From a bacterium (GTDB lineage Bacteria > ARS69): a stretch of 8,292 nt of DNA. The position numbers were made by a program, and so were the translations under genes. Position 1 is the first letter of the stretch, and each line of letters opens with the position of its first letter. Below the pieces are notes generated by a model. That model saw only the letters and a list, made by a program, of their open reading frames with translations. It searched no databases and was not told the origin of the DNA. The stretch is from the NCBI GenBank assembly GCA_025774865.1, contig JALGZO010000435.1:1-8292 (forward strand), given 5' to 3'. Of this stretch, positions 1-5,351 are shown piece by piece.

Positions 1-141
1 GAAGGGCTGGAGCTCCCGGGTTCCTCTCCCCGCGAGATACGTTGCCCGGTCCCTTTCGAGCTCAACATAGTCCCGTCTTGCGGGTGGGCAGGTCAACAAC
101 TCGCGGGGAGACGAACCCGGGAGTTCCGAGCCTTCACCGGC
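1..141 (+). repeat. Structured hairpin element, copy A (5' end at the window edge)
   Basis: This stretch folds on itself. Bases 25-36 pair with 100-111 (12 bp), 9-23 pair with 113-127 (15 bp including one G·T), and pairing continues imperfectly to base 1 with 135. The 63-nt interior (37-99) begins ATACGTTGCCCGGTCCCTT and contains GTTG (41-44) able to pair with CAAC (94-97), and a small hairpin CCCG-TCTTG-CGGG (72-84). A second, inverted copy lies at 341-486 and shares about 55 of 64 aligned interior positions. Weaker similarity continues past the stem to about position 170. The element may start before the window. No reading frame here looks like a known protein. It could be a structured RNA, a miniature mobile element, or a protein-binding DNA hairpin; the sequence does not decide. 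Confidence 0.8.
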
Positions 142-166
142 GTTCGCGCGGTAAGATGGATCGCAC

Positions 167-194
167 GTTCGACCGCGAGGTCCCGCGCTCGAAC
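167..194. repeat. Short inverted repeat in the spacer
   Basis: GTTCGACCGCG (167-177) faces CGCGCTCGAAC (184-194) across a 6-nt loop, giving an 11-bp stem with one mismatch. It could form a hairpin or be a dimeric protein-binding site. There is no T-run after it on either side, so it is not a standard terminator. Confidence 0.5.
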
Positions 195-216
195 GATCAC
201 CCGCTGCGCCCCCGTT

Positions 217-230
217 CGCGACCGGTCGCG
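217..230. repeat. Perfect 14-bp palindrome
   Basis: CGCGACCGGTCGCG reads the same on both strands. It sits between the two hairpin copies. Such palindromes also arise by chance in very GC-rich DNA, so a regulatory role is only a possibility. Confidence 0.4.
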
Positions 231-340
231 TGCGCCCGTACCGAGCCGGCCGGGGAGGGGTTCGCGCGCAGTTGCGGAGGGCCCGCACCTCCAGACCGAC
301 GGACTCGGGGCGCTGGCGTTCGATCCGTCTCCCTGCTCAA

Positions 341-486
341 GCCGGTGGAGAGCCGGAGCTCCAGGATTCGCTCCACGCGAGTTGTTGACCGGGCCCACCC
401 GCAAGACGGGAACGCATTGAGTTCGGAAGGGACCGGGCAACGTATCTCGCGGGGAGCGAATCCTGGAGCTCCGCTCTCTCGCCGGC
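341..486 (-). repeat. Structured hairpin element, copy B (inverted relative to copy A)
   Basis: Bases 355-374 pair perfectly with 453-472 (20 bp). After an A/G mismatch (375/452), 376-381 pair with 446-451. Pairing resumes at the outer end, where GCCGG (341-345) faces the CCGGC at 482-486. The 64-nt interior (382-445) carries the same blocks as copy A on the opposite strand, including the CCCG-CAAGA-CGGG hairpin (398-410). Compared with copy A, two stem pairs have changed on both sides (C-G to A-T, and G-C to A-T), so pairing is kept. The element begins on the last base of the ZIP transporter stop codon and could act as a 3' hairpin of that operon, although it has no T-tract. Confidence 0.8.
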
Positions 487-1202
487 TACTCTCCCAGCGT
501 CATCACCAGAATCCCCGCGAACAGTGCGAAGAGGTTCCGGAACCGTCCCTCCGGCGCGGAGTGCACCTGCGGGAGAAGGTCCGCCGTCGCGATGGCGAGG
601 AACGTTCCGGCCGAGAATCCGATGGCTGCGTGGAGCATGCTTCCCGTGAGATCGGACAGTACGCTGAACGAGATGACCGCCCCCAGGGGAGTCGCCAGTG
701 CGAAGAAGCCGATCATCGCCACGATGCGACGGCGCGGATACTCGCAGTGGAGCAGGATTCCCGTCAGAGCCAGCGAAGACGGAAGCTTGTGCAGCACGAT
801 CGCCAGCGTCACCGCGGTCGACAGGTGAGGAATCGAGATCCCGGCCCCCAGCGCGACACCGTCGATGAGCGCATGCAGGGTGATGCCGCAGAACGCCGCG
901 AGCCCCATGTGATGGAACGCGCACTCCTCTTCCTCGCACGGATGCAGCATCACGAAGCGCTCCAGCACGTAAATCAAGAGGAAGCCGACGAGTACCGCCC
1001 CTCCGACGCCTTCCCCGAGCCCCTGCACCGCTTCCGGGATCATGTGGAAGAAGGCCGCGCCGAGCAGCACACCGGTTCCGAACGCGAGCAGGAGGCGCAC
1101 GGTCTTCCGACTCCAGGACCGCACGAGCGGAAGAAGCCCCCCGGCGAGGGTCAGCACGACGACGAGGGCCGCCGCCACCGCGAGGCGTTGCAGGTCGCTC
1201 AC
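486..1202 (-). CDS. ZIP-family metal transporter
   Basis: This 238-residue membrane protein belongs to the ZIP family, which moves divalent metals such as Zn(II), Fe(II) or Mn(II) into the cytoplasm. About seven or eight hydrophobic segments are visible. The signature segments are HALID (110-114) with the following GVALGAG in the fourth helix and LHKLPSS (137-143) in the fifth. The usual fifth-helix pattern is HExPE or HNxPE. Lysine 139 and serine 142 replace acidic or polar ligands, so the second site of the binuclear centre looks lost; a similar HKxP pattern occurs in ZIP9-type members, as I recall it. A loop at 87-98 has H87, C89, C94, H97 and H98 around four glutamates and may bind metal. 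The start is GTG, with GGAG nine bases upstream. The gene lies 2 nt after the preceding HflK-type gene and is the last of its operon. Substrate is not determinable. Confidence 0.88.
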   Translation of the reverse strand: MSDLQRLAVAAALVVVLTLAGGLLPLVRSWSRKTVRLLLAFGTGVLLGAAFFHMIPEAVQGLGEGVGGAVLVGFLLIYVLERFVMLHPCEEEECAFHHMGLAAFCGITLHALIDGVALGAGISIPHLSTAVTLAIVLHKLPSSLALTGILLHCEYPRRRIVAMIGFFALATPLGAVISFSVLSDLTGSMLHAAIGFSAGTFLAIATADLLPQVHSAPEGRFRNLFALFAGILVMTLGE

Positions 1203-1204
1203 GG

Positions 1205-2122
1205 TCAGGGTCTCCGATCGAGGTCGATTATCTTGAGGTCGAAGCCCTCCGTGCCGTCTCGGTCGATGACGTACCGTTTGACCCGCGGCAGGACGACCTC
1301 CAGCGTCTCGAGGTAGATCCGCTTGCGCGAAGCGTCCGGATTCCTGCGGTACTCCTCGAGCACCGCCAGGAACCGAGCCGCCTCACCCGTCGCCTCCGCG
1401 ATGCGACTGTTCCTGTCGGCGTGGGCGCGTTCCTCGATCCAGGTCGCCTCGCCCCGCGCGCGTGGGATGACGGAGTTCGCATAACCGTTCGCCTCGTTCA
1501 TGATGCGCTCTCGGTCGGCCGCCGCGTTCGAGACGTCGCGGAACACGTCGATGACCTGATTCGGCGGGTCGATCGAAAGCAGGTTGACCGAGCTGACAGC
1601 GATCCCCACCTCGAGCTTGTCCAGGCGCGCCTGGGTTCGCTCCCGCACCTCACGAGCGATCAGGGGCCGGTTCACGGTGAACGCGTCGTCGACCGTCATG
1701 CCGCCGAGCACATCGGTGAGAGCAGCCTCGGCGATCCTGGCCATCAGGAACTGCGGGCTCTGCATCCGATAGAGGTAGCTCGCGAGGTCCACGACCGTGT
1801 ACTGGATCATCACCTTGACCGACAGGATGTTCGTGTCGCCGGTGAGCCAGAGTGAGAGTTCCTCGGGAGAGGGAATGCCACGCAGAAAGTCGCGCGTGAT
1901 CATGCCCACCCCCATCTTGTAGACGGTGGTCGTCTGGAATTTGTCGTGACGCTCGATCGGCCACGGCAGCCGGTAGTGGAGGCCCGATGGCACCCCGCGA
2001 TCGACGACGCGGCCGAATCGCTTCACGACCGCGAGCTCTTCGGGCTCGACCTTGTAGAAGCCTGTGATGAACCAGGCGGCGATCAAGAGAGCCGGAACGG
2101 CTCGAAAGGCGTGACGGCGCAT
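1205..2122 (-). CDS. hflK: HflK-type SPFH membrane protein (second HflK copy of the operon)
   Basis: This 305-residue protein has one N-terminal membrane segment (about 8-22) followed by an SPFH/band-7 domain (about 24-200) and an Ala/Glu/Arg-rich helical region (about 200-265). HflK hallmarks are LTGDTNIL (93-100) followed by an IQY strand, AALTDVLGG (133-141), DPPNQVIDVFRDV (185-197), and RIYLETLEVVLPR (268-280). In E. coli, HflK joins HflC in a periplasm-facing cage around FtsH and modulates proteolysis of membrane proteins. This copy lacks the long Gly/Pro-rich cytoplasmic tail that E. coli HflK has before its membrane segment. Its ATG overlaps the stop of hflC (TGATG), so the two are translationally coupled. 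It resembles the C-terminal half of the fusion protein encoded upstream, so the operon has two HflK-type chains to one HflC. No ftsH is in the window. Confidence 0.88.
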   Translation of the reverse strand: MRRHAFRAVPALLIAAWFITGFYKVEPEELAVVKRFGRVVDRGVPSGLHYRLPWPIERHDKFQTTTVYKMGVGMITRDFLRGIPSPEELSLWLTGDTNILSVKVMIQYTVVDLASYLYRMQSPQFLMARIAEAALTDVLGGMTVDDAFTVNRPLIAREVRERTQARLDKLEVGIAVSSVNLLSIDPPNQVIDVFRDVSNAAADRERIMNEANGYANSVIPRARGEATWIEERAHADRNSRIAEATGEAARFLAVLEEYRRNPDASRKRIYLETLEVVLPRVKRYVIDRDGTEGFDLKIIDLDRRP

Positions 2123-3039
2123 CAGGGACTCGTTCTCCCCTGCTTGGCGTCACCCAGTCCCTCCGTCAGAAGCCGCATCAGCTCCGAGTCGGACGGCAGG
2201 ATGATCGTCGTCTGATCGTCGAGGAACGTACGGTACGCCTGGAGAGTGCGGGTGAACTCGTAGAACTCGGGATCTTGCGAAATGGCGTCGCCGAAGATCC
2301 GAGTCGCCTGGGCCTCCCCCTCGCCCCGCAGGATTTCGGCCTTCTCGTACGCCTCCGAGAGGATGCGGCTCTCCTCGCGGTCCGCTTCGGCCCGGATCTT
2401 CCGCGCCTCTTCCTCGCCCTGCGACCGGTAGCCGCGCGACAATCGCTCGCGTTCGGCCCGCATGCGTTCGAAGACGCTCCGACGATTCTGGTCCGGGAAC
2501 GCCAAGCGCTGGATGTCGAAGTCGACGACTTCGACGCCGAACTTCTCGCGAACCGGGCCCGCGATCGTCTCGTGGATCGCGCCGACGACTGCTTCGAGCC
2601 GGCGGCTTTCGGACTGCGTGCTGATGAGCTCCCCGAAGGGAACCGACGCGAGGGCGGCCCCGACCTCCGACGAGATCACGTCGGTGAGCTGGCTGCGCGC
2701 TGCCGCGTCCGAGGGAAGCGCCCGAAAGTACTGCAGGGGGTCCGCTATTTTCCACACCGCGAAGTAGTTCACGATCACGTTCTTCTTGTCCTTGGTGAGG
2801 AACTCGGACTGCTGCGGCTCGAGCACCTGGAGGCGCGCGTCAAAGCGGCGCACGCGCTGCACGAACGGAATCTTGGTCCTCAGCCCCGGTTCGGTGACCA
2901 CGGCCACCGGATTTCCGAACTGAGTCACGACCGCGGTCTCGGTGACGTCCACCATGAAAAACGACATCACGAGGAGCACCAAGACGACGAGCGTCGCCGG
3001 AATCACGATCCGAAGGGCATTCTTCATTTCGTAGCTCAC
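2122..3039 (-). CDS. hflC: HflC, SPFH-family FtsH modulator
   Basis: This protein of 305 residues (301 from the internal ATG) matches HflC closely. It has a membrane segment at about 10-30, then the SPFH domain with VDVTETAVVTQFG (30-42), LTKDKKNVIVNYFAVWKI (81-98) and SQLTDVISSEVG (116-127). A long charged helix follows with FERMRAERERLSRGYRSQG (190-208) and GEGEAQATRIFGDA (239-252). The tail has DPEFYEFTRTLQAY (256-269), as in HflC. HflC forms alternating rings with HflK around FtsH. The GTG at 3039 overlaps the preceding stop (GTGA), the usual sign of coupling. However, its GGGAGA lies directly against the start, so the ATG at 3027 is a real alternative. It lies between two HflK-type genes, which differs from the hflK-hflC order of E. 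coli. Confidence 0.92.
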   Translation of the reverse strand: MSYEMKNALRIVIPATLVVLVLLVMSFFMVDVTETAVVTQFGNPVAVVTEPGLRTKIPFVQRVRRFDARLQVLEPQQSEFLTKDKKNVIVNYFAVWKIADPLQYFRALPSDAAARSQLTDVISSEVGAALASVPFGELISTQSESRRLEAVVGAIHETIAGPVREKFGVEVVDFDIQRLAFPDQNRRSVFERMRAERERLSRGYRSQGEEEARKIRAEADREESRILSEAYEKAEILRGEGEAQATRIFGDAISQDPEFYEFTRTLQAYRTFLDDQTTIILPSDSELMRLLTEGLGDAKQGRTSP

Positions 3040-5219
3040 TCTCCCGCTTGCGTCTGATCCCCGGGATCTTCACCCCGGCGAATCGCACCGCCCCGCAGGA
3101 CCTCCCCGACCGGTAGCGGTTCACCCTTTCCCGAAGAGATCCACAGATCGATCCTGCCCGAGCCGTCCCAGCCCGGTCGAACGATCTTGGTTCCCCGCGA
3201 CAGGACCTCCTCCACTGTCTCCAGATAGAGCCGTGTGAATGTGCCGGTGCGCTTCTCTCGATACGCGTCGGAGCGCATCAGGAGGCTCTCGGATTCGCCC
3301 CGCGCCCGGTGCACCTCTCGCGTCGCGAAGCTCTGCGCCTCGGCGACCGTTCGAGCCGCTTCCCCGCGCGCGAGATTCACGGTCTCGTCGAGGTAGCGGT
3401 ACGCGACGTTGATCGACGTCAGCTTGTCTTCCTGCGCACTGGCCACGTCGCGAAACGCGGCATGCACCTCAGGCGGCGCGTGCACGTCGCGGATTGCGAA
3501 GCGCACCACTTCGACCCCCAGGTCGAGATCCTCCGTGCGCCGTCGGACGTCGTCCAGCACGAGGGTCTCCACGAGCCGCCGGTCGACGGTGTACACGCGG
3601 TCGATCTCGAAGCTCGCGAGAACATCGAGCATCGCGGCCAGCGTCTCGTGCTTGATGGCCAACTCCGGATCTCGAAACCCGTACACGTACTTCTCCGGAT
3701 CGACGATTCGGTACTGCAAGACCGACCTCGTCGCGAGAAGGTTTTCGTCGCCCGTGAGATAGAGCGACTCCTCCTCGAGTCGCCGCGTCGCGACCGCGCC
3801 ACCTCCATCCCCCGGCGCGGACGTGACCTCACCGGGCGAACGAAAGCCGATCTCGATGCGGCGCACGCGGTCGCTCGAAACCAACTCGGCGGTCCCGATC
3901 GGAGGCGGCCAGCGCCAGTGCAGTCCTGCGGCGCGCGGCGCACCGCTCGGCGCTCCAAAGCGGCGGACGAGCCCTTGGTGACCCGGCGGCACGACGAGCC
4001 AGCAGCTCGAGAAGGCCCAGATCCCGAGCACCGCGACCGCGAGTGCCCCGAGCCGGCGCCGGGTGAGACGGAACCCGGTGACCCACTCGAGCCCGCGCAA
4101 GAGCGTGATGAACTCGCGCGGCGCGGCGGCGCGGCGGAATGAGAGAACGAGAAGTGCCGCGAACGCGATCGCGGCCGCCCAGCCCAGCCACGCCGGCATT
4201 TGACGCACCTGGCCCGCCGTCGCCCCGGGATCCATGTTCAGCGTCTGGTAGATGACGTCGAGAAGGGCGCCGAGCGCGAGACTGAGGATGGCGATGGTCG
4301 AGATGTAGATCACCATCACGCGACGACCCAGAAACCGCGACAGGATCGCGAGCGATCCGATGTTTGTCGCCGGCCCCGCGAGCAGGAAGACGAGGGCGGC
4401 CCCGGGAGAGAGACCCTTGATCACGAGCGCCGCCGCGATAGGCGTGGACGCCGAAGCGCAGATGTACAGCGGGATCCCGATCACGAGCATGAGGAGCAGC
4501 GGCACCGGTCCGGACGACAGATACCGAGTCACGATCTCGGCCGGCAGGAGGACGGCGATCATCGCTGAGATGACGAGGCCGGCCAGCATCCAGTGCGACG
4601 TCTCGTCGAACAGCTCGACGAAGGCGCTGGCGAATCCACCGCGAAGCTTGTCGCGGAACGATCCTCGACCCTCGGCGGCCTCGGTGCCCTCGGTCCCCTC
4701 GGCGAGCGCGTCGTGGGCGTGACCATGGGAGTGCGCGCTCGGGACCGCCTCCTCGCCCGGGCCGCAGCACGACTCCGGCGCTGCGTCCGTTGCTTCTTCG
4801 TCATCCTTCCCGAAGGCCTCCGCCGCGAAACCGGCTGTCAGCGCGGAAACCATGGCCGAGAACGGCCGGTAGATGGCCATCAGAGGATCCATCAATCCGT
4901 AGGTCAGGGCGATCGAGTCGACTCCAGTCTCCGGCGTGGAAACCAGGAAGGAGACTGTCGCTCCTCGGCTCGCCCCTCGCTTCCGCAGGGAAAGCGCGGT
5001 GGGCAGGACCGAGCACGAGCACAAGGGGAGCGGGATCCCGATCGCCGAGGCCGCGAAGATCGAGCGCACTCGGCCGGTCCCGAGAAGGCGCTGGATGGCC
5101 GAGGCGGGCACCAGGACCTGGAGCAGCGCGGCGACGAGGAAGCCGAGCAGGATATACGGCGACGCTTCGAGAAAGACCCCGAGGAGCTCCGAGAGGAACT
5201 GCGTGCCGAATGCGCTCAA
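3036..5219 (-). CDS. Fusion: SO_0444/ArsP-like metal-efflux permease plus HflK-type SPFH domain
   Basis: One uninterrupted frame of 727 residues joins two families. Residues about 1-370 are a permease of the DUF318/ArsP/SO_0444 group (Cu/Zn or arsenical efflux), with about nine membrane helices. It shows PLCSCS (65-70), STPETGVDS (94-102) before a conserved MDP-x-MAIYRP stretch, C254 in the second half, and AGPATNIGS (281-289). A cytoplasmic loop has CC (151-152) and an HxHxHxH run (163-169), likely metal-binding. After an arginine-rich segment comes a new membrane helix (390-410) and a full HflK-type SPFH region: VPPGHQGLVRRFG (410-422), LTGDEN (488-493), VLQYRIVDPEKYVY (500-513), and RLYLETVEEVL (663-673). 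The permease sits where HflK normally has its cytoplasmic tail. An in-frame TTG at 5252 would add 11 residues, but the TTG at 5219 has GGAGG seven bases upstream. It is the first gene of its operon, and its stop overlaps hflC. Confidence 0.88.
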   Translation of the reverse strand: MSAFGTQFLSELLGVFLEASPYILLGFLVAALLQVLVPASAIQRLLGTGRVRSIFAASAIGIPLPLCSCSVLPTALSLRKRGASRGATVSFLVSTPETGVDSIALTYGLMDPLMAIYRPFSAMVSALTAGFAAEAFGKDDEEATDAAPESCCGPGEEAVPSAHSHGHAHDALAEGTEGTEAAEGRGSFRDKLRGGFASAFVELFDETSHWMLAGLVISAMIAVLLPAEIVTRYLSSGPVPLLLMLVIGIPLYICASASTPIAAALVIKGLSPGAALVFLLAGPATNIGSLAILSRFLGRRVMVIYISTIAILSLALGALLDVIYQTLNMDPGATAGQVRQMPAWLGWAAAIAFAALLVLSFRRAAAPREFITLLRGLEWVTGFRLTRRRLGALAVAVLGIWAFSSCWLVVPPGHQGLVRRFGAPSGAPRAAGLHWRWPPPIGTAELVSSDRVRRIEIGFRSPGEVTSAPGDGGGAVATRRLEEESLYLTGDENLLATRSVLQYRIVDPEKYVYGFRDPELAIKHETLAAMLDVLASFEIDRVYTVDRRLVETLVLDDVRRRTEDLDLGVEVVRFAIRDVHAPPEVHAAFRDVASAQEDKLTSINVAYRYLDETVNLARGEAARTVAEAQSFATREVHRARGESESLLMRSDAYREKRTGTFTRLYLETVEEVLSRGTKIVRPGWDGSGRIDLWISSGKGEPLPVGEVLRGGAIRRGEDPGDQTQAGE

Positions 5220-5232
5220 GACCGACCCTCCC
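5220..5232 (-). promoter_or_regulatory. Shine-Dalgarno site deciding the fusion-gene start
   Basis: On the minus strand GGGAGGG (5232-5226) stands seven bases before the TTG at 5219, counted from the GGAGG core. The longer frame would start at the TTG of 5252, which has only a GGGAG three bases away. Starting at 5219 also removes a Pro/Gly-rich leader and places the first membrane helix close to the N-terminus, as in other permeases of this group. Confidence 0.65.
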
Positions 5233-5261
5233 GCGAAGTTCGGCGGGGCCAAGGGCTCCCT

Positions 5262-5290
5262 ACGTTAGGCGATGACCCCGGGGCGAGCAA
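5262..5290 (-). promoter_or_regulatory. Possible sigma-70-like promoter of the permease-HflK operon
   Basis: On the minus strand, TTGCTC (5290-5285) and TAACGT (5267-5262) are separated by 17 bases. Each hexamer matches the consensus at only three of six positions, so this is weak. Its predicted start near 5255 would give a short leader containing the Shine-Dalgarno site of the 5219 start, and would leave almost no leader for a start at 5252. Confidence 0.3.
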
Positions 5291-5336
5291 GGGTACCGAG
5301 GAAGGTCCGCTCTGGCCCCGACCGGGGTCCCGCGCT

Positions 5337-5342
5337 TAGAAT
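5337..5342 (+). promoter_or_regulatory. Possible -10 element for the TPR membrane-protein gene
   Basis: TAGAAT is one base from the TATAAT consensus and stands out in GC-rich surroundings. Transcription would start around 5349-5352, almost at the GTG of the gene, which has no visible Shine-Dalgarno site; a leaderless message would explain both. No good -35 hexamer is visible upstream, so this remains tentative. Confidence 0.35.
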
Positions 5343-5351
5343 CCCCGCACC

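Larger units (their letters stand above)
142..340. other. Non-coding spacer between the two hairpin copies
   Basis: I see no credible gene here: the open frames that cross it have arginine/proline-rich shadow composition and also run through the repeats. It is rich in short palindromes (167-194, 217-230, and GGAGG/CCTCC at 276-280 and 288-292). The first 30 nt or so next to copy A resemble the matching flank of copy B (about 312-340 on the other strand), sharing a GGATCG-x-ACG block, so the repeated unit may be longer than the stem. Confidence 0.5.

Noticed and set aside
93-440. Minus-strand frame of 115 codons whose start resembles that of the plus-strand frame at 42
   Set aside because: The similarity of the two peptide starts is explained by the inverted repeat itself. 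The pattern of change preserves base pairing rather than protein sequence, and no ribosome site supports either frame.
341-486. Classical Rho-independent terminator of the operon
   Set aside because: The hairpin is far longer than usual, has a conserved 64-nt interior and no T-run after it. A 3'-end role is possible, but the element is better described as a repeat.
1-486. Integron attC site or CRISPR repeat
   Set aside because: I considered attC because of the GTTG/CAAC parts and long stem, but the required core-site pattern and an integrase are absent. There are no regularly spaced short repeats for CRISPR.
42-1316. Long plus-strand open frame of 424 codons
   Set aside because: It runs through hairpin copy A, the spacer, copy B and antisense to the ZIP gene. 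It is Arg/Glu/His-rich with no recognisable domain, as expected for a shadow frame in GC-rich DNA.
5274-5330. GACCCCGG and CCGGGGTC inverted pair in the divergent control region
   Set aside because: The arms are about 40 nt apart and made only of common GC words. It could be an operator, but chance is as likely.
4593-5339. Plus-strand frame of 248 codons opposite the permease
   Set aside because: Its composition is Arg/Gly-rich and it opposes the conserved permease motifs, so it is a shadow.
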